NCBI GenBank assembly: GCA_009617715.1
Contig: VTFK01000008.1
Coordinates: 2,046,001 to 2,110,000, forward strand
Direction of reading: 5' to 3'
Origin: Plectrocnemia conspersa
Lineage: Eukaryota > Arthropoda > Insecta > Trichoptera > Polycentropodidae
Length of the DNA: 64,000 nt
Part shown: positions 1 to 12,352 of the stretch, piece after piece
Layout: each line of letters starts with the position of its first letter
Numbering within the stretch: position 1 is the first letter of the stretch
Notes under the pieces: model-generated
Seen by the model: only the letters and a program-made list of their open reading frames with translations
Told to the model about the DNA's origin: nothing
Database searches by the model: none
Translations under genes and position numbers: made by a program

Positions 1-718
1 GCGTGTTAAGTGACGAGAGTGAGAGAAATAATGATATGGTTTTTTACAAACTGAGATAGAATGAGTAGCTTGGTTCAATTTCAGTATGCGCGTAGGCGTC
101 CTATGGTTAACACGCACGTTGAGCACTGCATCGTTCAAGTTATAATACCACATGCTTATCGGGGACTTCAACAGACTCTTACTTACATCTTTGAATATTT
201 TAGGGCACCAAAAGGGATTAATTATATTTTTGATAGTATATTCTTCTAACAGATATCGTTATTATATTTTTTTTCGTATAAAATTAAATAATTAAAAAAG
301 AATTAGTGGTACTTGATTTTGTTAAAAAAAATCGTTTCGAATATCCTTATGTATTTTTCTATGTCAGTTTATATAAATGTCACACCATAACGAATTCTTA
401 TTTAGAATCGATGACGACAAATTCTAGGATAGTCACAGATGTGGTGTTCGTATTCTGAAGTATCATTTTTATGCCTTATGGCATTTTGCAAAAGCCGACA
501 AATATTTTGCGTAAATTGAATATTTACGACCGAAAAGTTTTCACTGATATTGTATTGGTGAGTGCCCACACAAACTTTTATAATTATCAGTAGCGTAATA
601 TTAATAATATGACAATTTAAAAATTGCGATTATTTGGCACATTTTTTGATCGCGCGCAAATATGCCAGCTTTACATGACAGCAGCCACCGTCCGGACGGC
701 ATATGAAATTTGTGGCAG
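1..718 (-). mobile_element. Truncated PIF/Harbinger-like MITE (copy 1)
   Basis: This stretch is the reverse complement of the body of the two complete elements at 28,480-29,492 and 40,248-41,283. Shared blocks include the GTGTTAAGTGACGAGAGTGA segment at the left edge, the GGTGAGTGCCCACACAAAC segment near 555, and the TTGGCACATTTTTTGATCGC segment near 634. Homology stops at about 718, before the terminal inverted repeat is reached, and the other end is cut by the window edge. It has no coding capacity. The family assignment rests on the complete copies, which carry 3-bp TAA/TTA target duplications. Confidence 0.75.
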
Positions 719-2360
719 AATTGTGACGTCATATGGTTTAACAAAATACTACAATATTTAACCTAAACGAATTCACTAAATGAAAGTGCAAAAAGTACAG
801 TTGGTTTTCGATCTTTCAGAAGGTCAAGTTGGGTTTGATTAATCCGCTTAGGTCAACTGTCACATTGAGTTTTTTTAGAGCAGTATATAATTTCACTAGC
901 GCCTATTACTTATATGATATTTTCGTTAATAGAAATATCTATATATCTTTTCGTGAAAATTTATTTCGATATGATTTCACTTCACTTGTAGCATATAGTA
1001 TTTCTAAATAATATTATTAATATGAATCTCTATCTTTTTTTTTTTCGAAATAATTGTCATTTTATTACTAAAATATATTTGTTTTTATGGCGAGTTGTAA
1101 AGGGTAAAGGTTTAATTTATCTTGGTATAGGAAATAAATGAGAGAAAGCTAATAATAATATTTTAATTATAATCTATTATTAAATAGATTACGATAAAAT
1201 TTAAGAATGTAAGAAAGGTATCATTACTTTGCTATTTTTTTTAAGAATCCACATGATGACTCACTTTCTAAATGCTCTAAATTGATTAGATTAATTATTA
1301 AAGATCTAAAGCTATAACTTCAATGATTTTTTATTTATTATTGAGAATCCAGTTGAAGGTATTGCATAATGCAATTGAAGTATATATATATATAATTAAC
1401 AGCACTGAAGAAAAATACGCTTTAAATAGCAATTATTTTACTTTTAAAAATAAAACATTATAATGTTAAAAATACCTTGTAATTAATCAGAATGAGTCTC
1501 GATTCTCGTGATTTTAAAAAAAGCTGAAAGTCAGAATCCCTAATTGCTACAGTAGAATTAAATTTTAATTACTCCAACAAATCAGTTATTTTAAAATATA
1601 TAACAAAAACAACGCGGAAGTATATATTAGATATAATATAATATCTTAAATTGTGTTTGTAGCTATAAAGTCCACATATCAGATATCAAGAATATAAATA
1701 AAAGTTAACATCTTTATTTTTGAACATATTTATAAATTCAAGTACAAATGCTTGTATTGAAATAGGTATTAATACATCAATATGACGTGATTGATTGATA
1801 GCAAATCGTAATCATAAATCGTTTGGCAAAAATTACGTATGATATTTATTTATGGCATTGATTTCTGGTCTCCACCGAGTGGAACACTGTACAGGAGTGT
1901 CCTTTGACGTCCGATTGACACGAAGGCGGATGGAGAGCGTCCGGCTGTCATTCAGTACGATTATTGCCTCTAAGTGTGGACAATCAATCATCGATCAGGT
2001 CAATGCATTTGAAAATTTCGCCTCTCTGCGCCGAAATGTGCCAAAACGTGTCAAAGGAAAACGGCGTCAAAAGAATGCTAATGAAGGGAAGAATACTCTG
2101 CTGTGTGTAGCGTTTGAAGTGTTAAATCTGTGCTAATTAACAAGGATGTCTTGTCAACATGATACACTCGAGTGCGGCAATAAGCGTTCACGCATTAATG
2201 CTACCTTGTTTGTACTGTCTTGAAATGTTTGTGCAAGAATGGCAAAATAAAATGTTGCTGTTGAGACGTTGGTTATTTTGAGGACAAGGAATGTATTTTT
2301 CAATGGTTTATAATGTTTCATCATAAACATATATTTTTAAAATTGCCACATAAATTGAGA
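719..2360. other. AT-rich noncoding stretch
   Basis: Mostly AT-rich sequence with no recognisable gene. A moderately GC-rich segment at about 1,855-2,240 contains a 94-codon open frame on the plus strand. It has no recognisable domain, and I take it as unannotated relic or conserved noncoding DNA. Confidence 0.4.
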
Positions 2361-2426
2361 ATGCAAGTAGACGTCGTATATACGAATTTTGAGAAGGCCT
2401 TCGATAAGGTTTGTCATGAGTTAAAA
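2361..2426 (+). pseudogene. Fossil reverse-transcriptase fragment, jockey-type motif A
   Basis: Translation from the ATG gives QVDVVYTNFEKAFDKVCHEL followed by lysine and a stop. It matches the palm-domain motif A of jockey-clade LINE reverse transcriptases, usually QVDVIYTDFSKAFD-like. The catalytic aspartate of the YxDF core is asparagine here, and the frame stops within 22 codons, so this is a dead fragment. No flanking RT motifs were found on either side. Confidence 0.6.
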
Positions 2427-4552
2427 TAAAAAAATTGTCGATACATATATGTACATATGTGCAGGAAAATGAAAATGGTTCAACAAAAACATAGCCCCTG
2501 GTGAAATGTTGAAGGATACTATACAACTGAAAACAGAACACTGGCGAAGCTGGGTACAAAAGATAATACATAAAAAAATCTACAAAAAATGTCGTGTAAA
2601 TGCCAGAGCTTAAAATACACAATATATTACTAATCCAACATGTTTTATGAAGCGACCTAATAAATTTATAAAGCACCATAATTTGTCTACCCGGTTTGAA
2701 ATTTTTGCCAAAGTTTAAAACGCCGTATCCGATGAATTATAATAACTTTCCGGCGTGCCCGTAACGACCCTTTGTTGTTTGACACGTACTCACAAAGTCT
2801 TTAATTATGCTAATAAATATGGCCCGCGTTAACGAAGACAGTCATGGTTAACGAATTAACGCTAACATAGTTGACAGATGGCGAGACCACCTTTGTATTA
2901 TTCACATACGAATACTACCAGGTTTTATTGTCCAGTTGCACCTTTTGTCGTTTTTGTTATGAGTAATGAGATTAAACAAGGATGACCCTCTTTGACCAGA
3001 AGCGCGGTGTATAACAACATTTAAATGGAAATTTACGAACGCAACATATGGAATTAAACGCAAAAGTTTTAGAGCTTTCAGGGAAACGAGTCGCAGAGGG
3101 TGACTTTATTAATTTGCGCTATGTTATGTAATTTTAAAGGTCTATTTTTAAGTTAATATTGTTATAATACACACTGTATGTATTTTACCACAAATATAAG
3201 ATTTCTCTAGCATATATTAGCCGGTATACATAACAGAACATTTAGTCTTTTAAATTAATTTTTGCGGTGAGCTTAAAGCTTTAACACTTTAAAGCTTAAA
3301 CACCGATTCAATGAACAAAGTTAATACGAATATTGACATGATGGATTAGTATTGAAAATTAATTATTGTATCGTGTTGTATACAATCAAAACAAGATATC
3401 TATATACGATACAATATAATACGTTCAACGCACGTCTCAACTTGGGTCTATTGGACCCCAAAGTTAACATTTGTACGAGACGAAATCTATTACACGCTAA
3501 TTCGACGTGACGTCGTCGAACTTTTGTGATTTGTCCTAAGTTGAAATTGATTAAATGGAAATATTTCCATTCGAATTCATCTCCGGGAATCACTTGGACC
3601 TGTGGTCGCATTTAATAAAATAAGTTTTGTCCCAAAGTTGGCGAGGTGGTAGCGAAACTTCGGAAATAATCTTATTCAAACGGATATATTGTTTTCATAA
3701 ACGCATTGAGGACACTTATGTAAGAATGATATCCAATATGTTGCAGTTGTCCATTATTTTTGATTTTTTACAGTTAGTACATTATGTTGATTCATATAAA
3801 TATATACATTAATATTATCTATATTATATAAGTTTATATTATAAGTAAAAAATAGTGTTTTAAACTCACTTTTTTATTAAAATTCATATGCATATTTTAA
3901 TATTTTTTAAATAAAAAAATCAACACTTATTTAAAAATGATGTTTTTCGTATCATCATATATTTTATCTATTTTTTTACATATTTCATAACCAGCATGAT
4001 AGACCGGTAGTATTAATCAGTGATTAATACATGAAAAGATACGTTCTCTAATTTCATATGGATTTTATCTTTCGTGTTTGTAAAATCGGAATTAGTGATT
4101 ATTTGATAATTATAATTTCGATCGATAATCACAGATTAAAATCGTTCGAAATAAACATCAAACTGGATCATGTACAAACATATATCATTGATTGGATTTA
4201 ATGATTCATTTAAGGAACCCAAAAGTGAAAAATAACTTTTAACAATGAATTGAAAAACTTGAAGACAATAGCGTAATATTCCATGATGAATCTAGATCTC
4301 AAGCAAATGATAATAAATGGTTTTTAACAATGAAAGAGTTCTACCATACAACAAAAAAGGTTTGGTAAAACAATGAACACAGAAATGTTCATTGTACAAT
4401 AACACAAACTAGGAAAAGTCATTATTAATAATTTTTCTCTAGTACTTTTTTGTAACTGCAGATAAGATGTATGCTCATAAGCATATATTTAGTCTATAAA
4501 ATACTGAAAGAGTGTTCTTTTTTCTTTTATATTATGAACAGGGTCATTATAA
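2427..4552. other. Noncoding stretch
   Basis: Mixed AT-rich sequence with a slightly GC-richer part at 2,690-3,620. A perfect 10-bp-arm palindrome lies at 4,008-4,028 (GTATTAATCA, one base, TGATTAATAC). Short open frames here (for example 3,363-3,611 on the minus strand) have no recognisable domain. Confidence 0.4.
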
Positions 4553-4675
4553 CAGGGTGTTTAAACTAACCCATTCTTAAATTAAACACATGTCACAGAA
4601 GAGCTTATTTTGCAAATAATTATCATATGTGACATGTGTTTCATTTAAGAATGGATTGAGTCAAACAACCTGTCC
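4553..4675. repeat. Small foldback (hairpin) element
   Basis: The left arm 4,553-4,596 and right arm 4,629-4,675 are inverted copies of one another. Shared blocks are CAGGGTGTTT versus CAGGTTGTTT at the tips, CCATTCTTAAAT in the middle and ACACATGTCAC at the inner end. About 32 bases separate the arms. The structure is that of a short foldback MITE. No coding sequence, and the target duplication is unclear. Confidence 0.6.
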
Positions 4676-4999
4676 CTACAAACTTGTTTATAAAAAAATC
4701 ACAAGAACGTCTGTCAAAACATTTTAAATTAAATGTGACATTAGGAGCAAGTATAAATAGTATTTTAAATGGATATTAAAAAAACGACAATATGATTAGA
4801 AGACGCTAGACTATGAGATCCTTAAAGGAAACTTCAATATTTTAATAGTAATCTAATAAATTTTACTAAGGTTTTAAAAAATAATTAAATGATATATGGA
4901 AAATGAACTTTAAATTAAAAAATAATTACTAATTTATGTGTCATTAACATACAAATACTTTTATTCTATCTTTATGGTATTTGGGTCATTATATCATCT

Positions 5000-5045
5000 C
5001 TAAAAACCCATTCGCCACGGATGACTCGTATGCGAGTCTTTGCGT
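5000..5045 (+). repeat. Possible piggyBac-like end with 16-bp palindrome
   Basis: CCCATTCGCCACGGAT is followed by the palindrome GACTCGTATGCGAGTC (5,023-5,038). The arrangement resembles 44,389-44,416, where a TTAA precedes a related motif and the palindrome GACTCGTATACGAGTC. Here the four bases before CCC are AAAA rather than TTAA. A decayed end of the same family is inferred, not shown. Confidence 0.3.
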
Positions 5046-6170
5046 ACGTTGAACTTTGAACGTAAAAAAATCGGTCAGAGCAATATTATTTTTAAATTTT
5101 GCTCACAGATGCCAATGGAAGGATATTAGTAATAAAGAAAACTTTTTTTTACCTATTTTTATTTAAATTATTTTGATAATCAGATTTTTTTTTCAAATTG
5201 AGGTCATATTTGCACGTGAAACCAATTCTTTAGAGTATATTATTTATTCCCATATACGATCTTGTAACATCGATATCTCAATACTGAATGTTTTTGATAG
5301 TTAATCAAGTACATAGAGGCGATACTAATGTGGGCATTTGCAATGCATAGGTCGACTTTCACGTTCAAATTCAGTCAATTTTATGTGTGGTAGATCACAG
5401 GGGGTAAAGGCAGGACAGCAGACAGATAATTTATAGGTGTATATCCTCTTTGTGGGTTTTTTGGTCTTGCTTGTGAGAAGTTTACCCGACCCTTGGCCTC
5501 TTATTTTTTTAGAGCTATCTTGGTTCTACACTTCTATTCATTTAACTAAATCAAAATTATATATAACATGTGGCCCTGATTTTTTTGTACTATTGCTGCC
5601 CTTGATCTTGCTCCTTGGCTCATAAAAAACGGTGACTGACCCCAAAACATGTGTTTATTATTTGACAATATATAACTGTTTTCAATAAGGAACGAAGTCG
5701 TTGGACGAAGGCAATCCCAGCTAGATTATAAAATATGGTATTATAAATAGAATAGTTTATGAATCAAAAACCGGATATATATGAAATTTTAGTTTGTATG
5801 CAAGAAAGGGCACCAATTTAGAAAATACAACTTTAAAAGTTATGGATCCATACTTAAACAAGTGGCACTACCTTTTGTTGATAATTTTTATAACAGCGTA
5901 AAATTAGCATCAACTTTATTAGCTAAGAAAGATAGAATTTGTGGAAAAATTCGATCTTTAAGAAAACTTTGAAGAGGCCTAGAAAACTTGTTTTTTTTGT
6001 GATAAGTATGTTAGTTTTTAAAAAGTTTTGCTAATAACAATAAACACAACTGTGACATATTTTTAAAATTAAGTTTTATCTAAAACATGTTTTTTGTAAT
6101 ATTTCGCGAATTTAAACCGTTTCATAATAAATGAAAGATACTTCGCATTATCAAACTTTATACTATTTTG
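5046..6170. other. AT-rich noncoding stretch
   Basis: No gene, RNA or mobile-element signature recognised. A short plus-strand frame at 5,437-5,625 looks like chance low-complexity hydrophobic sequence. Confidence 0.4.
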
Positions 6171-6830
6171 AGAGTTTCTCCAAAAATATTCCAAAACAAC
6201 ATAGCTTGAGAACCATCGTTAAAGTAATTTATTTAAATGCATCAATTACGAATACGGATTTCTCAGCTTTTGCGTAAAAACTCCAAAAAGTTTAAATGCA
6301 ACCCACAGATTAGGAACCATCGATAAATTGATTTATTGAAAAATATCATTTAAAAATATGCACTAAGCTGTTTGTAAAAAATAAATAAGGAATATGTATT
6401 TTTATCAAAATTTAGACTATGTTGCCATTTAAAAAAAATACAAAGAAATTTAAAAAAACACAGATTGAGAACCACAGATTTTTTATATTTGAATACCTCG
6501 GGTTATAAAGAAATATCTCTGAAATTTACGTTTTAAATTGCTTTCACAGCTTTTGCGTAAAATCTCCAAAAAGTTTAAAAGCAACCCACAGATTAGGAAC
6601 CATTGATAAATTGATTTATTAAAAAATATCAATTAAAAAGATGCATCAAGCCGTTCTTAAAAAATAAATAAGGAATATGTATTCTTATCAAAATTTAAAC
6701 TATGTTGCCATTTAAAAAGAATTACAAAGCTATATAAAAAACACAGACTGAGAAACACCGATTTTTTAAAATATATAAATACTTCGGGTTATAAAGAAAT
6801 ATATCTAAATTTTTTGTTTTAAAATTCCTA
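6171..6830 (+). repeat. Tandem duplication, period about 283 bp
   Basis: Two clean units start with CAGCTTTTGCGTAAAA at 6,264 and 6,547, giving a period of 283. Both contain AACCCACAGATTAGGAACCA, GATAAATTGATTTATT, AAATAAGGAATATGTATT and CGGGTTATAAAGAAATAT in the same order. A degenerate third unit is suggested by CTCCAAAAATATTCC and GAGAACCATCG at 6,178-6,220. It may be a local satellite seed or a remnant of a larger repeat. Confidence 0.75.
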
Positions 6831-9800
6831 CTAGTTTAAAAGCTATGAGCATTTTTCAAAAACAATGCAATTTTTTGGAAAATGTGCAAAACTGCTCCGT
6901 CACAGTAGTAATTTTAATACAATTTGTACCCGACGCGAAAGTGTTAAAAATTAAGGTACGTACTGGACTTTATATTCAATATTGTAGCATAAAAAAATAC
7001 TGTGCAGAATATTTAGGGTGACTGGTAATACCGAAAAAGTAATAACTAAAATACAATATATGCCACAAAACTCTACTTTTTGATTTTCTTAAAAATTCTC
7101 TAAAAGTTTTTATAAATATATTTATGTGATTATATTAATAGTAGTAAAGATATATTTTTTTCACTGTTTTTATTTTAGCAACAATTTTTAGCCAATATTT
7201 AAGCATGTAAATTATATCAATTAAAACATTCATCAAAACATTAGTAGAATCATTATTACACATTATTCTTAAAATACCTAAATATAAAGTAGAATCGGCC
7301 ATCCTTGTTCTTTTTTTCGTTAGAAATTTTTCAGTGGAAAAAAAAATCTGTGAAAAGCTCTCACACATTTTTGCTATCTGCCGATGCTGACGCAAAATTT
7401 TTTTTTCTTATTTGATTATTATAATTCTTAGTTTTGTAAAGCAAAGATAAGGTTGATTAGAGTAGATAAGAAAATCGTAAAGATTTTTTTCCATTAAAAT
7501 ACCGACCGATTTCAAGAAAGCATACATATTTTGAAACATCTGGATCAGACCCATCCACTCTTATGTAGTGGTTTAAAAAATGTAGCGGTTGTAAAACAAT
7601 TGAAAATATTTGTACAAATTGAATTTTGAACCCAAAACGCTCTATGAAAATTCTCGAGAAATTTAATTTTTTTCGTTTTCGAATAAATCAGAATCAATAA
7701 TTAATATGCTACATTAACTATTATAAATTTTAAGTCACTCAATACTAATTATAATATATATTCAATCTATATAATAATCATAAAATTGTATACTAAAATA
7801 TTTTTTTATATTTGATAATAATCTATATTAAAGAATTTGATTATCCATTCTGGATTTATATAGTTTTAACATATAAAAAACAAGTCAAATGACAACTAAA
7901 AATATCTGAGCTCCACAAATTAAAATCTTAATTTGTCTTATTTAAGTTTTAATTTGAACTACTATTATTAAAAAACCGATTACTCAGCTTTTTAAAGTAA
8001 TATTTTTTTATATATTTATTACAGAAAATAATTAAAGAAAAATACACATTTCATACATACATATGTGTCACATATTTTTATATGTATGTATTAAATATTA
8101 CCTTTATTATCCTGAATATAAAACGTTTTTTCATGTTGATAAAATATATAATATTTTCGTTAATAAGAATATACACGACCACACACATAGTGCGCGATTT
8201 TAATTCAAGCGATTAAGTGTCATAAATCAAGGGATGAATCGAATGCCGAAATTACAACAGGTATGTATTTTACCTGTTAAAAACCGTTCGTAATATCTCG
8301 CTTAAAAACAAATTTATAGACGGGGCAATTTGTTCCGCATTTTGATCGAAATATGTAGATATGTAGAGATGTATGAATATATAAATGCGATTTTTTTACT
8401 CGCATACAGTATGGTAAATATAAATACGCGAAAACATAAATATTTCGATGCTAGTAATTAAAAGTGCAAATGCGGTCGGTTGCAATTTTAATTGTTCAGC
8501 TATTGATTAAACACACTTGAATAATTCATGTTTCACCTATGTAGTCAAATATAATTGTAATTACATATTATTGTAGTTCATAATATGAATAGGCATTACA
8601 TATTAAATTTAATCTTATGAAGCGAAATGTAATCGAACGTAATTATATGTAGCAATGTCCATGCATTCTTTGTACATATCGCAATGAAAATTTCTGCTAA
8701 TTTATGTTAAATGTACTTATTCATGTGCCTAAATGGGTTAAATAAAATATACATAAAACATTACGTTTTCATCGTATCCTTTTAGGCTTTAAATATTTGA
8801 TTATGCGTTGAAAAATTAGATTCAGCAATGAAAGTGAATTATTAAAAAGGGGACTACTTCAAAACGAAAATATGTATGTATGTTATAATTATGAGTTATT
8901 CATTTATTATATTTAAAATGTTCCATTTTGACATCTCTGTTATGAATCATTTTAATACAAAGCAGTGCATTTTTTATACACTGCTTTTTACTAAAATAAT
9001 AACTGGATTATCGTATTAATAAAATTATAACTGTATTTTTAATAAAAACAAGATCTGCAAAGTGATTCTGATGTAGCTTTGTATATTATGTTTATCAAAA
9101 TAAAATATTTATTACTCAATTAATATGATATTATGATGTAATACGAAACAAAATTATCACATGTCATTTATACATATGTCTTTAAGCTTTCTAATTTTAT
9201 TAGATAAAATATACGACACTTATTAATGCAGAACTTCACTGATGAATCCAAGAATGTACCGCGTAATCAGAGACGTCTGGTTACCTGAGTTTAACTCCAT
9301 AAACTGAAAACACAAGTGAAAAGAAAACCAACAATAAAATCAAAAAGTTATCGGGGTTCAAAATAACAAAGATTCACTCCATGCCGAGTTTCGGGTGCGC
9401 CTACACCGACCAAGTTCCGATGGAAACTCTAAGAGCCTTAGTTATATAAAAGAGGCGAGCGTTCAAATCCCGTTGAAGAAAATTACACGGGAAACTTTGA
9501 TTTAGAAAATTGTGGCGTTCGCAGGCCATGGAAGAACAAGAGGTGGAATAGGATTCGAGTTATATTCCCTGGGTGGTCAAAAAGTTTTAAAGTATTACAT
9601 GTGCTCCCCGGCGTGGTATTATTATACTGCGCCACGAGTGCTAGACGTTTATCGGGAATTTTATGTACCTAGACGTGTGGTGGATATTCGATATAAGATT
9701 AAACAATTTAGTAGTGTCATACGTGGAGTATGTATTTTACTATTATTTTGTACGTTTGGAACATCCAACTTTATAAACTCGGCCATCTAGAAGATTTGCA

Positions 9801-9982
9801 TAGGACGTGATGGAGTTTAAAAGCGCAGTGTATGAAAGTTGAGGTTTTAATTTGGTAATTCTGGTTTAGGTACTATCAGGTGTTGCCAAAATAAATATTT
9901 TTGTATAAATTACTTTTTTCAACAAAGATAAAATAACGCGATTTATAACTAGTATTTTTTAAACAGTCTTATCATGGATTTT
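6831..9982. other. AT-rich noncoding stretch
   Basis: Very AT-rich to about 9,200, with short TATG/CATA microsatellite tracts near 8,050-8,100. At 9,380-9,490 there is a GC-richer segment containing GCGTTCAAATCCC, which resembles an RNA polymerase III B box. No matching A box or cloverleaf was found. Confidence 0.35.
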
Positions 9983-10012
9983 ACATATATACAGGCAGGC
10001 CTGTATATATGT
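9983..10012. repeat. Perfect 14-bp inverted repeat (hairpin)
   Basis: ACATATATACAGGC and GCCTGTATATATGT are exact inverse complements separated by AG. Role unknown. It could be a recombination scar or a foldback remnant. Confidence 0.6.
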
Positions 10013-10189
10013 TGTAAAAACTATATGTAAAAGTATGTAAAATAAAAATACTGCATTTTTATTTTATTATTATCAAATATTTTTGAAAACTAAGAAAATA
10101 TTTTGCTGATGGCGTTTAACGATCAGTGTAAAGTGTATTTTTATAAAACGGTTGAAGCGTACAGGTCGTACATAATCTGCTTCTTGTCG

Positions 10190-10880
10190 TTAACACTTAT
10201 TCTTGATCGTATGTCCCGGAGGTGATGTTCCTCACTTGTATCTTCCCACCTTGTACGTTAAAGGGGATCGTAAGAATACGGGCGTAGATGGCTGCTAGGT
10301 CCGCGGGCACCGCTTGCGGTACTTCAAACGCGCGCGTACAGTGTCTCTTGACTGTCTATATGTATGAATCGCTACACGTTTATCAATATATTGTACTATC
10401 AGATATTTTTCGCACGTTGGGTGCAAAAAAGAGAGACTTATATAATAATTACTTGTTTCATTGTATGAAATATTATATAAATTCTTGGGTTGAATAATAC
10501 ACGCGCCTGATTTATTTATATCTAAAATAAGTTATTTTGCAACTGCTTTCTAAAGATCAAGAGTAGCATTTCTTGTTCGCGTTCGAACGGCGTTAACGAC
10601 GACTTCGTTAACAAAGTAGCCGTCACGTCTCTAGCTCCTACCACGAGGCCATGTTGATTATGATGTCACGGCGCCCGGTGCAGTGGATTCGTGATTCCCG
10701 AACGGCGCCGGGACGCGGGCGTCAACTTATCTTCGTTAGTTTTAACCAAGTACGTGATTCGTGATTGCGCCCCGCTCGGCACACTGTTTGCACACTCGGA
10801 TGGCACAGACCTGCAAATGCAGTCACACGTTCAACACTATCATACATTTTGCACACCGGACATCCCAGGTATTAAAAATA
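10190..10880. other. GC-elevated noncoding island
   Basis: Two GC-rich blocks, about 10,190-10,380 and 10,560-10,880, stand out from surrounding AT-rich DNA. The second includes CGGCGCCCGGTG and ACGGCGCCGGG. Small plus-strand frames at 10,288-10,497 and 10,691-10,885 have no recognisable domain. Conserved noncoding DNA or an unrecognised exon are both possible. Confidence 0.3.
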
Positions 10881-11216
10881 CGTAAAATGTATATTTAGAC
10901 TAGAAGCCAAGTTTCAATTCTGACCACCCAAACACAAGGGACCGCCTGCTTTAAAAGTGGAACAAAACGACTATGAATACAGTTAAATATAATTTAATTT
11001 CAATAGCATGTCATAGTGCAGTGTGAAGCCAGATAAACGTGTATAAAAGGTGTACTAATAACAATCGTGTGGGTATAATAAACATATAACCTTTCACCAG
11101 CACGATATACCAGTAGTTCAAGTCGGTGACTAATTAACTGGGTTCAAGTCTTATATGAAAATTAAAGTTTTTTTAATTTCTATCGTGTCAGTGAGATCAG
11201 AACAGATGATTATAAT

Positions 11217-12007
11217 ATTTATTTATTTATTTATTAAAATTATAACCATCGTGACCTGACAGGCAAACCCAATGCGTCACGATAGTCAAAAGTACAAATA
11301 CATCATAATACATACAAATATAAACAAGACAAAACAACAGACACAAATCACCTCAACAGGTGTGCATTGTCCCATACGAACTGAACCAAAACTCCATATG
11401 TGCAAGAGAAAATGTCAATATTTCTATGGACAGAATTGAGCAGATGAATAGCCTTGACCAGAGAAGAGTTGGCAAGTGCTCCAGTTCTAGACTTTACAGG
11501 CAAGAATAGTGGACGCGACCGAGAACTATAACCACCTTCAGGAGCCCACATTTGAAGCCGCTCGAGCACTGAAGGATTGTCTACGATGCCCTTGAGCAAT
11601 TTCCAGAAGTGTTTAATTACATAAACACTTCTGCGAGTCGACAAAGAAACGTATCTCAGGGCTCCCAAAATAAAAGCACTGGGAAACAAGAACGGATAAT
11701 ACCCGTATTCCTTCAAGTATAAATATCGAAGAAATTTACGCTGTACTTTTTCCAGCTTCAATTCATTACATTGATTCATTACGTCTGGGATCCAAATGAT
11801 GGAGCTAGTTTCTAGTATGCTGCGGACTAGAGTATCATAAAGAGTGCGCAATACTAAAGTATTCCTGAAGTAACGCGCATTTCTCAAGATAAAACCAAGC
11901 ATTTTTAAGGATTTGCTATGAGTCTCTGCAATGTGCTGGCTAAATTTCCAACGTTCTTCGAAAGTCACTCCTAAATCCTTAGTTGAAGAAAATCTTTCCA
12001 GAAAATA
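11217..12007 (-). mobile_element. 5'-truncated jockey-like LINE, 3' end
   Basis: Minus-strand element holding the C-terminal coding part of a non-LTR retrotransposon and its complete 3' tail. The tail reads, on the minus strand, GACGCATTGGGTTTGCC, TGTCAGGTCACGATGG, then a run of AATA units (11,217-11,240). Related tails occur at about 36,795, 57,000 and 59,285, and the SINE tails at 22,180 and 22,595 are similar. Coding homology stops near 12,007 at a short tandem repeat, which fits 5' truncation. Confidence 0.8.
11348..12007 (-). pseudogene. LINE reverse-transcriptase C-terminal fragment
   Basis: An uninterrupted frame of about 220 codons. It begins in the thumb-proximal motif (SSTKDLGVTFEERWKFSQHI, the usual KDLGV-F---L-F--H of jockey-type RTs). 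It continues through IWIPDVMNQC, EKVQRKFLRYLYLKEYGYYP and KHFWKLLKGIVDNPSVLERL, a C-terminal region common in insect jockey-like LINEs. The palm domain with the catalytic aspartates is missing because of the truncation. The frame is intact to its stop, so the insertion may be fairly young. It makes no functional transposition protein alone. Confidence 0.8.
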
Positions 12008-12115
12008 TCCGCCTAGATGGTATGAATATTTTGCCGGATGGTATGAATATTTTTTAATAATATTTAATTTAATATCCGCCTAGATGGTATGAATATTTTT
12101 TAATAATATTTAAAT
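12004..12115 (+). repeat. Short tandem repeat, period 67 bp
   Basis: AATATCCGCCTAGATGGTAT starts at 12,004 and again at 12,071, each followed by GAATATTTT and a TAATAATATTTA tract. The first unit has an extra internal copy of GGATGGTATGAATATTTT. It sits at the 5' boundary of the LINE fragment. Confidence 0.7.
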
Positions 12116-12352
12116 ATAAATATTATTCCAATCGATCATCACAGTTAATGTAAATATAGATTTAACTAATCTTGCGGATGATTATCGTTATGAAATTTGA
12201 AATGAAATCGAGCTAGATCGTACACAGTGTTATATATTAATTGTAAGATGTAAAACTTTATGATTGTAATAGCTTATAAATGATATAATATATAAGTCAT
12301 GCTGTCACTCTACTCACATAGTGGTTATTGATTGTGTTTACATCGTCGTGAT

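Noticed and set aside
1852..2136. 94-codon plus-strand frame
   Set aside because: No recognisable domain or splice context. The neighbouring RT scrap suggests repeat-derived DNA.
3363..3611. 82-codon minus-strand frame
   Set aside because: No domain, and its composition is unlike the one supported exon.
9440..9490. tRNA or SINE head with B-box-like GCGTTCAAATCCC
   Set aside because: No A box, cloverleaf or SINE body was found around it.
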